Positions 8,723-17,742 of a stretch of DNA of 64,000 bases are shown one piece after another. The notes under the pieces were generated by a model. It made no database searches. It saw only the letters and a list, made by a program, of their open reading frames with translations, and had not been told where the DNA came from. Both the position numbers and the translations under genes were made by a program. This DNA is from Sphingomonas profundi (GTDB lineage: Bacteria; Pseudomonadota; Alphaproteobacteria; Sphingomonadales; Sphingomonadaceae): the NCBI RefSeq assembly GCF_009739515.1, contig NZ_CP046535.1, positions 2,604,001 through 2,668,000 on the forward strand, in the 5' to 3' direction. The stretch's first letter is position 1. The number at the start of each line of letters is the position of its first letter.

Positions 8723-9601
8723 ATGCTGGCGGCGATCGAGGCGGGCGGCACCAAGTTCGTCTGCGGGGTAGGCGACGCGGCGGGATCGCGCGAGACGGCG
8801 CGGATCGCCACGCGCGATCCCGATGCGACCCTGGCCGATGTCGTCGCCTTCCTCGCGCGGGCGGTCGATCGCCACGGGCCGATCGCGGCGATCGGCATCG
8901 GCAGCTTCGGCCCGCTCCAGCTCGATCCCGCCGCGCCGGATTTCGGGCGCATCACCACCACGCCGAAGCCCGGCTGGCAGGGTGCCGACATGCCCGCGCG
9001 GCTGCGCGCGGCGCTGGGCGTGCCGGTGGCGATCGATACCGACGTGAACGCCGCGGCGCTGGCCGAGGCGGCACATGGCGCCGGGCGCGGCGCCCGCTCG
9101 CTCGCCTACGTCACCGTCGGCACCGGCATCGGCGTGGGCCTGGCGATGGACGGGCGACCGGTGCATGGGCTCGGCCATCCGGAGGCCGGCCATCTGCTGC
9201 TCCGCCGGCACGCCGATCATGGCGACTTCGCCGGCATCTGCCCCTATCATGGCGACTGCCTGGAGGGGCTGGCGAGCGGACCCGCGATCATCGCCGCGTG
9301 GGGCGGGTCGCTCGCGACGCTGCCGGCCGGGCACCCGGCCTGGACGGTGCAGGCCGACTATCTCGGCCAGCTCTGCGCGACGCTGATCCTCGTCGCCGCG
9401 CCCGAGCATATCGTGCTCGGCGGCGGCGTCCTCTCGCAGCCGAGCCTGCTGGACGCCGCGCGGGCGCGCACGCGCGAGCGGCTGGCCGGCTACTGCGCCG
9501 CGTGGACGGACGAGGCCTTCGCCACCCGCATCACCGCGCCCGGCTGCACCGAACCGCCCGGCCTCACCGGCGCCTACATGCTGGCCGCGGCGATCGCCTG
9601 A
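8723..9601 (+). CDS. ROK-family fructokinase
   Basis: Sugar kinase of 292 residues that would phosphorylate fructose (or a related hexose) with ATP. The ROK signature is complete: phosphate loop EAGGTKF at the N-terminus, catalytic Asp in AIDTDVNAAALAE (D107), TVGTGIGVG, and the Zn-site region GHPEAGH then CPYHGDCLEGLASGP, which is characteristic of the fructokinase subgroup. The second ATG (8723) was chosen because AAGGGG lies 6 bases upstream of it but abuts the first ATG (8717). Stand-alone gene, divergent from the Rieske gene. Confidence 0.9.
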   Translation: MLAAIEAGGTKFVCGVGDAAGSRETARIATRDPDATLADVVAFLARAVDRHGPIAAIGIGSFGPLQLDPAAPDFGRITTTPKPGWQGADMPARLRAALGVPVAIDTDVNAAALAEAAHGAGRGARSLAYVTVGTGIGVGLAMDGRPVHGLGHPEAGHLLLRRHADHGDFAGICPYHGDCLEGLASGPAIIAAWGGSLATLPAGHPAWTVQADYLGQLCATLILVAAPEHIVLGGGVLSQPSLLDAARARTRERLAGYCAAWTDEAFATRITAPGCTEPPGLTGAYMLAAAIA

Positions 9602-9655
9602 CGACCTCGGCCCGACCTGCCGCCTCTGCCCTACCTGCTGGTCGAAACGATCGCT

Positions 9656-9689
9656 GATCGCCTCTGCCGAACATGCTGTCGAGGCGATC
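9656..9689. repeat. short inverted repeat behind the kinase gene
   Basis: GATCGCCTC at 9656-9664 is matched by GAGGCGATC at 9681-9689 (9 bp arms, 16-base loop), and the first arm recurs as a direct repeat near 9694-9702. It may act as a weak terminator for the ROK kinase gene, but it has no U-run. Confidence 0.35.
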
Positions 9690-9705
9690 GTCTGATCGCC
9701 TCCAG

Positions 9706-9739
9706 GAAAAAACGGGCGGGGCATCGCTGCCCCGCCCGT
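9706..9739 (-). terminator. Rho-independent terminator of the TonB receptor
   Basis: Perfect 12-base stem ACGGGCGGGGCA (9712-9723) and TGCCCCGCCCGT (9728-9739) with a TCGC loop. Read on the minus strand it is followed by a run of six T residues (complement of 9707-9712). It sits about 30 bases past the stop of the receptor at 9769. This is the clearest intrinsic terminator in the window. Confidence 0.9.
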
Positions 9740-9768
9740 CCCTCATTTCAGCGATGCGGCGGTCCGCT

Positions 9769-12561
9769 TCAGAACTTCACCGTCGCACCCAGCGAGAAGA
9801 CGCGACCCAGATCGTAGCGATTGATGTTCACCCGCGTGCCGTTGGCCGACTGGAACTCGTTGTAGCGCTGGCGCGTCAGGTTGCGGCCCTCGGCCTTCAC
9901 CTCGATCGCGCCGCCGAACAGCGGCACCTCCTGTCGCAGCACCAGATCGATGCGCAGGCCGGGCTTCTCCTTGATGTCCGGCTGGCGCGCATTGCCCTGG
10001 ATCGGGCCGCGATTGGTGACGCGCGGGCTGGCATAGTTGATCAGCAGCGTCTGCTGGGAGAGCGTGTCGGTATCCTCCAGGCTGAACTGCAGGTTGGCGA
10101 TGTGATCGGACTGGCCGGTCAGCGGCGCGCCGTTGCGGTACAGCAGGTTCGCAGCGACGGCCGTGAGGTCCGGCCCCACGATCATGCTGTCGTCCACCTT
10201 CAGCTTGGATTGGGTGTAGGTGTAGTTCGCCGACAGCGCGATGCGTCGCGTCGCGAAGAACTGACCACCCATCTTGTCGAGCGGGACATATTTCACGAGC
10301 TCGACCTCGCCGCCGTACAGATCGGCCTTCGGCGCGTTGGCGAAGCCGGTGCGCAGCCCGCCGCCGCCGGTGATGAACGCCACCTGCTCGATCGGGTTCT
10401 TGATGCGCTTGTAGAAGCCGGCGGCCGACAGCCGCTCGCCGCGGCCGAAATAATATTCGTAGCGGCCCTCGGCGTTGATGAGGGTGCTGTCGACCAGGAA
10501 CGGGTTGCCGCTGAACTGGCGATCCGATTCGAAATCCTGGTAGACCTGCTCCGCCAGCTCGCGGAACTGCGGGCGCGCGATCGTCTTCGATCCCGCGACG
10601 CGCAGCTGCATGTCCTCCGCGAAGTTCCAGGTGATCGTGCCCGCCGGCAGGAAATAGTCGTTGTTCAGGCGGGTGTTGCTCACCGTGCCGATCGGCGTAA
10701 CGGCCTGCTTGGCCTTTTCGTAGCGGACGCCCGCCGTGGCGCGCAGCCCGGTCGTGATCTCGCCCTCGATCTGGCCGTAGCCGGCATGCACTTCCAGCGA
10801 GGCATCGTAGGCGGCGGCGCCCTGCCCGCTGTTCGCGTCGCTCAGGCGGATGTCGTAGGTGTAGACGTTATAGTCGCTGACCAGATAGTCCGGCCGCTCC
10901 TGCGCCACCGCCAGCGGCACGCCCGATCCGTTGCCGGCGATGTAGTTGAAGATGTAGCGCGATGCGTTGCGCTCTGTCTTGTTATAGGCGTAGCCGCCGC
11001 TCAGCTTGATGTCGCGGTCGGACGGCACCTTGTAGCCGAGGTCCAGCGCGCCGGCGTAGACATCCTCGTTCAGGTCGCTGAACGCCACCGAGGCGGACTG
11101 GCCGCCGCGCTGGGCGAGGGTGTTCACATAGTCCCTGGCGGTCTGGTCGTAGGTGTAGGTGAACTCGCGCTCGTACGGGCTCTCGCGCTGCGAGTTGGCG
11201 TAGCCGCCGCGCGCGTCGACCGAGAGGTCGCCGAACCTGAACTCGCCGACCAGTTGCGTGTCGATCAGCTGCCGCTCAAACCAGTAGGTGTTCTGCTGGA
11301 TGATCGGCGGCGTGCCGTAGAAGTCGGGGTTGGGCACCGGATCGAAATTGGCGCCGGTATTGTAGCCGACCGAGAGGCGGCCCTGCTTCACGGTGTCGCG
11401 GATGTAGAGGTTGGTCCAGCGGATCTTGTGCTCGCCAAGCTCCAGGCCGAAGCCGAGCAGGCCGCTCACCACCGCGCGCATGTCGGTGATCACGGTGCGG
11501 AAGTCGCGCTGCAGGCTCGCCAGGCCGGGATCGTTCGAGACCTGCTGGCTCGCGTCGCGCGTGCGCCAGCTATTGCCGAAGCTGGCCGAGGCGATGACGC
11601 CGAAGCGGCTGTCAGAGCCGATGTCCCACGATTTGCCGGCGCTCATGTCAGCCGAGAAGTTCGGCGGCAGATCGCTGTTGCGCTGGAGCAGGGTCGTGTC
11701 CGCGTTCGTCAGGTTCGCCGCGAGGAAGCGCAGGTCGGCGGCGGAGAAGTTGCTGCCGGTGACGATCGGGTTGCCGCTCTTGATCGCGGCCTTCAGGCCC
11801 TTTGGCACGTCGCGCGTGCCGTCGTCGAAGCCGGAATAGTCGGAGCGGCTGCCATAATAGGTGTAGCCGAGCTTGCCGGTCGTCTCCGTATCGACGCCGA
11901 CGGAGGCGCCGAAGTTGAAGAACGCCTCCTTCGGGATGGACGGGGTGGTGAGGTTGATCACGCCGCCGCCGAACTCGCCCGGATAGTTGGCCGAGTAGCT
12001 CTTCTGCACCAGCGTGCTGGCGATGACGCTGGTCGGGAAGATATCCAGCGGGATCACGCGCTTCAGCGGCTCGGGGCTGGGCAGCGGCAGGCCGTTCAGC
12101 AGCGCGGAGGAGTAGCGGTCACCCAGGCCGCGCACGTAGACGAAGCCGTTGCCGACGACGCTGAGGCCGGTCACGCGGGTGAGCGCGCCGGCGATGTCGC
12201 CCTCGCCGGTCCGCGCGATGTCGGCGGTGGAGAGCACGTTCACCACCTGGGGCGTGGCGCGGATGGTGTTCGGGATGAAGCGGCCGCGCACGACGATGTC
12301 GGCGGAATTCGTGTCGGCGCCGGGGGTCGAGATCTCGACCTGCTCCTCGGTCTGCGCCTCGGCCGCCGGCGTATCGGCGGACGGCTCGCTGCCACCTTGC
12401 TGCGCGGAGGCGCCGGGCGCGCCCGAGCGGGCCGACGTGGTGGGAGCGGCGGTGGCGGCGCCCGGGCCGGCCGTGGGATTGGCCTGCGCATAGGCGGCCG
12501 TCGGCGCGAGCGCGGTGCCGGCCAGCAGGCACAGCCGCCAAAGCCCCTTGTGATCGATCAT
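9769..12561 (-). CDS. large TonB-dependent receptor with surface-lipoprotein partner
   Basis: Protein of 930 residues. It has a signal peptide (about 1-25, ending AYAQ), a long low-complexity Ala/Pro/Thr linker, a TonB-box-like ADIVVRGRF, a plug with VNVLSTADIARTGEGDI and VYVRGLGDRYSSALLNG, then a barrel ending SLGATVKF. The RGLGDRY / PLPSPEPLKR pattern belongs to a caulobacter/sphingomonad receptor class often encoded beside an exported lipoprotein, and here a large lipoprotein gene lies 78 bases upstream on the same strand. The substrate is unknown. A strong terminator follows. Confidence 0.92.
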   Translation of the reverse strand: MIDHKGLWRLCLLAGTALAPTAAYAQANPTAGPGAATAAPTTSARSGAPGASAQQGGSEPSADTPAAEAQTEEQVEISTPGADTNSADIVVRGRFIPNTIRATPQVVNVLSTADIARTGEGDIAGALTRVTGLSVVGNGFVYVRGLGDRYSSALLNGLPLPSPEPLKRVIPLDIFPTSVIASTLVQKSYSANYPGEFGGGVINLTTPSIPKEAFFNFGASVGVDTETTGKLGYTYYGSRSDYSGFDDGTRDVPKGLKAAIKSGNPIVTGSNFSAADLRFLAANLTNADTTLLQRNSDLPPNFSADMSAGKSWDIGSDSRFGVIASASFGNSWRTRDASQQVSNDPGLASLQRDFRTVITDMRAVVSGLLGFGLELGEHKIRWTNLYIRDTVKQGRLSVGYNTGANFDPVPNPDFYGTPPIIQQNTYWFERQLIDTQLVGEFRFGDLSVDARGGYANSQRESPYEREFTYTYDQTARDYVNTLAQRGGQSASVAFSDLNEDVYAGALDLGYKVPSDRDIKLSGGYAYNKTERNASRYIFNYIAGNGSGVPLAVAQERPDYLVSDYNVYTYDIRLSDANSGQGAAAYDASLEVHAGYGQIEGEITTGLRATAGVRYEKAKQAVTPIGTVSNTRLNNDYFLPAGTITWNFAEDMQLRVAGSKTIARPQFRELAEQVYQDFESDRQFSGNPFLVDSTLINAEGRYEYYFGRGERLSAAGFYKRIKNPIEQVAFITGGGGLRTGFANAPKADLYGGEVELVKYVPLDKMGGQFFATRRIALSANYTYTQSKLKVDDSMIVGPDLTAVAANLLYRNGAPLTGQSDHIANLQFSLEDTDTLSQQTLLINYASPRVTNRGPIQGNARQPDIKEKPGLRIDLVLRQEVPLFGGAIEVKAEGRNLTRQRYNEFQSANGTRVNINRYDLGRVFSLGATVKF

Positions 12562-12589
12562 CGATAATCCCCCTTGACGCTGACGAAAC

Positions 12590-12624
12590 CGGGCGGCGGT
12601 GCGGCTCCCCCGCGCCGCCGCCCG
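12590..12624 (-). promoter_or_regulatory. hairpin between lipoprotein and receptor genes
   Basis: CGGGCGGCG (12590-12598) pairs with CGCCGCCCG (12616-12624), 9 bp with a 17-base loop, between the lipoprotein stop and the receptor start. No U-run follows on the minus strand, so partial attenuation or 3'-end protection of the lipoprotein message is more likely than full termination. Confidence 0.4.
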
Positions 12625-12639
12625 CTCACGATCGACCGA

Positions 12640-14190
12640 TCAGTTCGTCGGCGCGGTTGCGCAGTTGCGGCTGGTGGTGGCGAAGGTCGCGGCCACCGAG
12701 TTGCAGGTCCAGCCGGACCACCAGGTGTCGCTCGTGTCGCGCACGGCGCCGATATAGGTGGTGTTGACCATGAAGCTGCCGAGCGTGGAGGCGTTGAACG
12801 GCACCACGTTGCGCTCCGACGGGCCGTCAATGTAGCCGTTGGTCAGGCTCGGCGTGAAGCTGGCGCTGTTGTTGGTGCCGGCGGCGAAGATCGAGTTGAC
12901 CGTGGCGACCGAGACGTTGCCGTCGTCGCGATAGGCGGTCGGGCAGGCGAGCACGACCGAGTTGAACTTCGGGATGCCGGCCTCGTCCAGCGCCGTATCC
13001 ACCGTCGCGCGGGTGGTGGTGCCGTTCGTCTCGTCGATGTCGAGGCAGTTGGTCGGGCCGACGACGACGCCGTTCACCGCCGTATAGTCGGTGCCGCCGC
13101 GCAGCAGGATGGCGTTCAGGCCCTGCGTGGTGGAACGCTGGATGAAGGTGAAGTTGGCGAGGCGGGTGTTCTGGCGCGGCAGCGCCTCCTCGTTGCCGTT
13201 CGAGTCGGCCTCGATCATCGAGTCGCCGTTCGTCGCGTCGCGCTGTGCTGCGATGACGAACTGGATGAAGCCCTTGTAGCCGAGATCGGTGTCGAGGCCG
13301 TCATCGTCCGCGCCGGTAATGACGATGTACTTCATGTTCACCCGGCCGCCGAAGATCTCGATGCCGTCGTCGGAGCTGTTGTGCGACTGGATGTGATCGA
13401 TCGTGGTGCCGCTGCCGACGCCGCCGAGGGTGAGCGCCTGCAGCTCGTTGCCCGGCGCGATCGCGAAACCGGAATAGTTGATCTGCACATATTGCAGCGT
13501 GCCGCTCGAATCGTCGGCGGTGGCGCCGCCGTAGAGCGAGCCGGTCGTGCCCTCGACGACCTGCTGGCAGCCGACGCTGCCGCCGGCGACGGCCGTGTTG
13601 CAATCGCTGATCGGCGCGCGGCCGAGCAGGATGATGCCGCCCCAGAGGCCCTGGCTGCTCTCGGTGGTGGTGCCCTCGATGTTGGCGCGGGCGGTGAAGA
13701 CGATCGGCTGCGTGGCGGTGCCGATCGCGTTCAGGCGCGAACCGCGGTTCACGACGAGATAATCGTTGCCGGACGACGCGAAGATGATCGTGCCGGGCTG
13801 CACCGTGAGCGTCACGCGCTGGCCGCCGGCGGCCGCGCCGTCGCCGCCGATGTCGGTGCCGACGTTGACCGGGCCGGACAGCGAGTAGCGCACGCCCGGC
13901 AGGTTCTGGATGGTGTAGTCGGCCGTGACGCGGCCGGAAATTTCGCAGTTACGGAAGTTGGTGGCGATGATGCCGCGATCCACCGTGCCCGTCGGGCAGC
14001 TGGCGGCCGGGGTCGGCGTCGTCGGCGTGGTCGGGGTCGTGGGGGTGGTCGGCGTCGTCGGGGTGGTCGGCGTCGTCGGCGTCGGCGTGACGATCACGCC
14101 CTCGCCCGGCGAGGCGACATCATCGGCGCCGCAGCCGGCGAGCGCGAGCGAAGCGCTTCCGAGCAGCAGCAGGTGACGCAGATGTTTCAT
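12640..14190 (-). CDS. exported lipoprotein with PTT-repeat linker and beta-helix-like body
   Basis: Protein of 516 residues. A lipobox LALAGC places the lipidated cysteine at C20. A linker of repeated P-T-T units (about residues 35-60) is followed by a body rich in short beta-strand turns with DDGIEIFGGRVNMKYIVI and ADDDGLDTDLGYKG, resembling parallel beta-helix surface proteins. Several cysteines (e.g. SDCNTAV, VGCQQVV, TNCLDID) suggest disulfides. It precedes a TonB receptor and is probably its surface-exposed substrate-capturing partner, by analogy with SusD-type systems; it is not itself SusD-like. The ATG at 14188-14190 has GGGGG 5 bases upstream; an earlier ATG (14202) lacks this. Confidence 0.8.
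   Translation of the reverse strand: MKHLRHLLLLGSASLALAGCGADDVASPGEGVIVTPTPTTPTTPTTPTTPTTPTTPTTPTPAASCPTGTVDRGIIATNFRNCEISGRVTADYTIQNLPGVRYSLSGPVNVGTDIGGDGAAAGGQRVTLTVQPGTIIFASSGNDYLVVNRGSRLNAIGTATQPIVFTARANIEGTTTESSQGLWGGIILLGRAPISDCNTAVAGGSVGCQQVVEGTTGSLYGGATADDSSGTLQYVQINYSGFAIAPGNELQALTLGGVGSGTTIDHIQSHNSSDDGIEIFGGRVNMKYIVITGADDDGLDTDLGYKGFIQFVIAAQRDATNGDSMIEADSNGNEEALPRQNTRLANFTFIQRSTTQGLNAILLRGGTDYTAVNGVVVGPTNCLDIDETNGTTTRATVDTALDEAGIPKFNSVVLACPTAYRDDGNVSVATVNSIFAAGTNNSASFTPSLTNGYIDGPSERNVVPFNASTLGSFMVNTTYIGAVRDTSDTWWSGWTCNSVAATFATTSRNCATAPTN
14011..14088. repeat. 9-bp tandem repeats encoding the PTT linker
   Basis: About eight near-identical 9-base units of the type GTCGTCGGC/GGTCGGGGT, in frame with the lipoprotein gene, encode the Pro-Thr-Thr repeat. 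Variation between units is mainly GGC versus GGG in third positions. Such repeats can change copy number by slippage without breaking the frame. Confidence 0.8.
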
Positions 14191-14202
14191 AGATGCCCCC
14201 AA

Positions 14203-14538
14203 TGTGACGGATATCGCGCGACGCTCTCCCGCATCGCCTCTCGCGCCAACTAACGAGCCATTGTGATGCTTTTTTTACACCACGACGCAATTCGACGAGC
14301 CGAGCGGGACAGGTTCACGGCCATTATCAGGGCTATAGTGGCCGCACGCCAACCTTTACTCATGCAGCAGATATGTGTCGCCATTGTTACAGCGGAGACA
14401 GGGTTGCCGCGGGAGATGTGCGGGACGATTTTCGGCCTCGCGAAGCCGGTACTCGGCGGCTGCCACCACCCGCGAGATTAGGCTTTCGTTAACCCTTCTT
14501 GTTCACGATCCCGGAGGAACAGTGGAGGCGCGCGGGAC
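14203..14538. other. intergenic region between divergent lipoprotein genes
   Basis: This 336-base gap is less GC-rich than its surroundings and includes a run of seven T at about 14270-14276. It holds the candidate promoter described separately. A 72-codon plus-strand open frame at 14263-14481 has no homology I recognise, no good ribosome-binding site and unusual codon use, so I treat it as non-coding. No RNA gene is seen. Confidence 0.6.
14323..14352 (-). promoter_or_regulatory. candidate sigma-70-like promoter for the lipoprotein-receptor pair
   Basis: On the minus strand TTGGCG (14347-14352) and GATAAT (14323-14328) are spaced by 18 bases, about 130 bases upstream of the lipoprotein start. 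Found by eye only; other weak hexamers exist in the same AT-richer stretch. Confidence 0.35.
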
Positions 14539-15315
14539 ATGGCACGGGGACATTTCGGCATCGGCGCGAGGGCGGGTGCGCTGGCCATCGCGGCCATGCT
14601 CGCCGGCTGCGCCACGCGGCCGGTCGTCGCGCCGCTCGCCGTCGCCACCGTGCCGCCGCCGCGCGCCGCCAGGCCGCAGCCGCCCGCCGGCGCATCGGCC
14701 GAGCAGGCGATCCCGCCGCTGGATCAGGACGGCACCTATCGCACGATCAACCGCGCCATCAGCAGCGCCGCGACGATCTGGCACGTCCGCTCCGCGCTGA
14801 ACGTGGCGGCGCTCGGCTGCCGCGGCGCCGGAGAGGCGGCGCTGATCGCCGACTATAACCAGCTGCTCGCGTCCAAGCGTGCGGTGCTGAAGGCCGCCTT
14901 CGCCGCGACCGAGGCCGAATCGCGCAAGGCCGGCGGCGACTGGCGCGACGCGCACGATCGCGAGATGACGCAGACCTATAATTTCTTCGCGCAGCCGCCC
15001 GCCAAGGAGCGATTCTGCGCGGTCGCGGCGGTGGTCGCGGCCGAGGCGGCAGCCGTGCCGCCGGACGGGTTCGCCGCCTTCTCCGGGCCGGCGCTGGCAC
15101 GGCTGGAGGAGCCGTTCACGGACTTTTACCGCGCCTATGAGAGCTACCGCCGCGATCTCGCCGCGTGGGAGGCGGGCGATCGCGCCATCGCCGCGCAGCC
15201 CGCGCCCGCCGCGACGACGCTGGCCTACGCGCCGGTGGAGACGATCATCGCGTGGGCTCCGGCCGCCGATACGGGCGACCGCCGCCTCGCCTCTGCCGCG
15301 CCCGTGAGGCGCTGA
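14539..15315 (+). CDS. uncharacterised lipoprotein
   Basis: Protein of 258 residues with an Arg-rich start, a hydrophobic helix and a lipobox LAGC at C24, then a Pro/Ala-rich linker. The rest is mostly helical and rich in Ala and Glu (e.g. AAEAAAVPPDGFAAF). Two cysteines, in ALGCRG and ERFCAV, could pair. I do not recognise the domain. GGAGG lies about 10 bases before the ATG. It stands alone, divergent from the lipoprotein-receptor pair and convergent with the SDR gene. Probably an envelope protein; role unknown. Confidence 0.75.
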   Translation: MARGHFGIGARAGALAIAAMLAGCATRPVVAPLAVATVPPPRAARPQPPAGASAEQAIPPLDQDGTYRTINRAISSAATIWHVRSALNVAALGCRGAGEAALIADYNQLLASKRAVLKAAFAATEAESRKAGGDWRDAHDREMTQTYNFFAQPPAKERFCAVAAVVAAEAAAVPPDGFAAFSGPALARLEEPFTDFYRAYESYRRDLAAWEAGDRAIAAQPAPAATTLAYAPVETIIAWAPAADTGDRRLASAAPVRR

Positions 15316-15321
15316 CCGCGC

Positions 15322-16080
15322 TCAGTGCGCCGTCCAGCCGCCGTCGACCGGCAGGGCCACGCCCGTGATGAAGGAGGCGCGCGGCGAGGCCAGCCACAGC
15401 ATGGCGTCGGCCACCTCCTCCGCCCGCCCCAGCCGCCCGATCGGGTGCAGCCCGAGCATGACGGGGCGCGCATCCGGATCCTCCGTCGCCTCGCGGGTCA
15501 GCGGCGTTTCGATCACCCCGGGGCAGACCGCGTTCACGCGTATGCCCTTGGCCGAATATTCCAGCGCCGCCGTCTTCGTCAGCCCGATGACGCCGTGCTT
15601 GGACGCAACATAGGCGGCCGACGTCGGCATCGACACCAGCCCCAACGCCGACGAGGTGTTGACGATCGCTCCGCCGCCGCGTGCCAGCATCAGCGGGATC
15701 TCGCGGCGCATGCACAGCCACACGCCCCTGAGGTTGATCGACATCAGCAGGTCGTAATCCTCGTCCGGCACGTCGGCGATGGGCTGCAGCGGCACGCCGA
15801 TGCCGGCATTGTTGAGCGCGATGTCCAGCCCGCCGAAGCAATCGGAAATGGCGGCCATCAGCGCATCCACCGAGCCGGCGTCGCTCACGTCCGCCGCGAT
15901 CGCCTGCGCCTCGCCGCCGTCGGCGCGGATCGTGGCGGCGGCGTCCTCCGCCATCTCGGCGCTCCGGTCGCACACGATCACGCGCGCGCCTTCCGCCGCG
16001 AAGCGCAGCGCCGCAGCCCGGCCGATGCCGGACGCTCCGCCCGTCACCAGCACGATCTTTCCGTCCAGCATCAGGTCCAT
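15322..16080 (-). CDS. short-chain dehydrogenase/reductase (SDR)
   Basis: Classical SDR of 252 residues that oxidises an alcohol or reduces a ketone with NAD(P). Cofactor motif TGGASGIG at 13-20 (Asp in VIVCDRS favours NAD+), NNAG motif at about 90-93, catalytic S144, Y157 and K161 (YVASK), and C-terminal VDGGWTAH. A second ATG (16080) gives the better spacing to AGGAG; an ATG at 16083 is equally possible. It is divergent from the thiolase-like gene and probably belongs to the same catabolic unit. Confidence 0.9.
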   Translation of the reverse strand: MDLMLDGKIVLVTGGASGIGRAAALRFAAEGARVIVCDRSAEMAEDAAATIRADGGEAQAIAADVSDAGSVDALMAAISDCFGGLDIALNNAGIGVPLQPIADVPDEDYDLLMSINLRGVWLCMRREIPLMLARGGGAIVNTSSALGLVSMPTSAAYVASKHGVIGLTKTAALEYSAKGIRVNAVCPGVIETPLTREATEDPDARPVMLGLHPIGRLGRAEEVADAMLWLASPRASFITGVALPVDGGWTAH

Positions 16081-16196
16081 CATCGTCTCCTCCGTCTTAT
16101 GCTCGCAACCGCCGCACCCCCGCCACAACTGGCGCTTTCGTGAGCGACGGGGGGCGGCCGCGCGTATTACGGTCGCTACGAAACGGCGGGGAGGAC

Positions 16197-17711
16197 ATGG
16201 TGGCGGACAAGGTGGAGAGCGACGATCGGGTGCCGGTGCTGATCGCGCTCGGCGAGATCAGCGATCGCAATCCCGATCCGGAGGCCGCTTTCGACTCCCT
16301 CGGCCTGATGATGGAGGCGCTGAAGGCGGCCGAGCGGGATGCCGGCACGCCGATCCTCGACCGGCTAGACTGGCTGGGCGTGGAGGACCAGATCTCCTTC
16401 CCCGATCCTGCGCTGCACGAGACGCTGGCCGAGCGTCTGCCGGCACTGCCGCCGATACGGGTCAAGACCTTCGAGGCGAGCGGCGACGGGCCGATCCAGC
16501 TGATCGCCGATGCCGCCAACCTGATCGGCGAGGGCAGGATCAGGCTAGGCGCGGCCGTGGGCGCGGAGGCGCTGCGCACCGCCGCCAAGCGCGCGCAGGC
16601 GGCGGCCGCCGCCGGCAATCCGCCGCCGCCCAGCGCGATCGCCGCCAGTGCCGCCGCCGGCGCCACGCCGATGGCGCGCAAGCACAAGCTGTTCACGCCG
16701 ACCGACGTCTATCCGCTCTACGAGAACGCCACCCGCGCCGCCTGGGGCCAGACGCTGGCCGAGGGTCAGGCCGAATCGGCGACGATCTGGTCGAACTCGT
16801 CCAAGGTGGCGGCGGCGAATCCCTCCGCCTGGCTGCGCACCCCGGTGGAGCCGGCGGCGATCGCCGAGCCGACCGCCGACAACCGCCTCATCAGCTTTCC
16901 CTATACCAAGCTGATGGTGGCCAACGCATCGGTGAACCAGGGCTGCGCCGTGATCATCGCCAGCCTCTCGATGGCGCGCGAACTCGGCGTGCCGGAGGAG
17001 AGGATCGTCTATGTCGGCGCCAGCGCCGCCGCGCACGAGCCGGACGACTTCCTCATGCGCGACAGCTTCGCCCGCGCGACCAGCCTGGAGACGACGCTGA
17101 CGACGGCGCTGGACCGCAACGGCCTCGGCAAGGAGGATCTTGCCCATGTCGAGCTCTACAGCTGCTTCCCGGTGGTGCCGAAGATGGCCCGCCGCGTGCT
17201 CGGCTGGCCGGCGGAGAAGCCGACTACCGTCTATGGCGGCCTCACCTTCGGCGGCGGCCCGATCGGCAACTGCATGATGCACGCCGTCGCCCGCATGATC
17301 GTGAACCTGCGCGGCACGGACGGGCACGGCCTGATCGTCGCCAATGGCGGCTATGCCACGCACAGCCACAGCATCGTGCTCACCCGCCGGCCGGTGCCGG
17401 CCGGCACCTTCCCGCTCGACTATGACGTGCAGGCGGAGGCAGAGGCGAAGCGCGAGCCCGTGCCCGCCCTGCTCGACGATTATGAGGGCGAGGGCGTGAT
17501 CGAAACCTATTCGATCCCGTTCGATCGCCACGGCAAGGCGGCGCGGGCCACGATCGTCGCCCGCAATCCGGCCGGCGAACGCTTCCTCGCGACCGTGCCG
17601 GCCGAGGACGAGGCGGCGATCGCCTTCCTCACCTCCGGCGCGGCGGAACCCGTCGGCACCGCCGGGCGGGCCACGCGCGACGCGTCCGGCGGCGTGCGCT
17701 GGACGATGTAA
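16197..17711 (+). CDS. thiolase-like protein (acetyl-CoA acetyltransferase family, TLP1-type)
   Basis: Protein of 504 residues of the thiolase superfamily. Recognisable parts are PTDVYPLYENATRAAWG, SFPYTKLMVANASVNQGCAV, HVELYSCFPVVPKMAR and GGPIGNCMMHAVARMI. A C-terminal extension (about 415-500, with VIETYSIPFDRHGKA) matches the extra domain of thiolase-like protein type 1. The usual N-terminal catalytic cysteine motif is not evident, so it may bind or cleave acyl-CoA by altered chemistry or not be a true thiolase. Start chosen at the ATG preceded by GGGGAGG; an in-frame GTG at 16140 is less likely. Followed by an SDR gene 31 bases on. Confidence 0.8.
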   Translation: MVADKVESDDRVPVLIALGEISDRNPDPEAAFDSLGLMMEALKAAERDAGTPILDRLDWLGVEDQISFPDPALHETLAERLPALPPIRVKTFEASGDGPIQLIADAANLIGEGRIRLGAAVGAEALRTAAKRAQAAAAAGNPPPPSAIAASAAAGATPMARKHKLFTPTDVYPLYENATRAAWGQTLAEGQAESATIWSNSSKVAAANPSAWLRTPVEPAAIAEPTADNRLISFPYTKLMVANASVNQGCAVIIASLSMARELGVPEERIVYVGASAAAHEPDDFLMRDSFARATSLETTLTTALDRNGLGKEDLAHVELYSCFPVVPKMARRVLGWPAEKPTTVYGGLTFGGGPIGNCMMHAVARMIVNLRGTDGHGLIVANGGYATHSHSIVLTRRPVPAGTFPLDYDVQAEAEAKREPVPALLDDYEGEGVIETYSIPFDRHGKAARATIVARNPAGERFLATVPAEDEAAIAFLTSGAAEPVGTAGRATRDASGGVRWTM

Positions 17712-17742
17712 CCACTATTGTTCTCGACAGGAGACTTCCCCC

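Noticed and set aside
9673-12567. 964-codon plus-strand open frame
   Set aside because: Exact shadow of the TonB receptor on the opposite strand; rich in Arg, Ala, Val and His with no fold.
14376-14405. Possible Pho box (two CTGT half-sites on the minus strand)
   Set aside because: Half-sites are 9 bases apart, not the 11-base period of PhoB sites, and the flanks do not match.
14263-14481. 72-codon open frame between the lipoprotein genes
   Set aside because: No ribosome-binding site, atypical composition and it overlaps the likely promoter region of the divergent lipoprotein.
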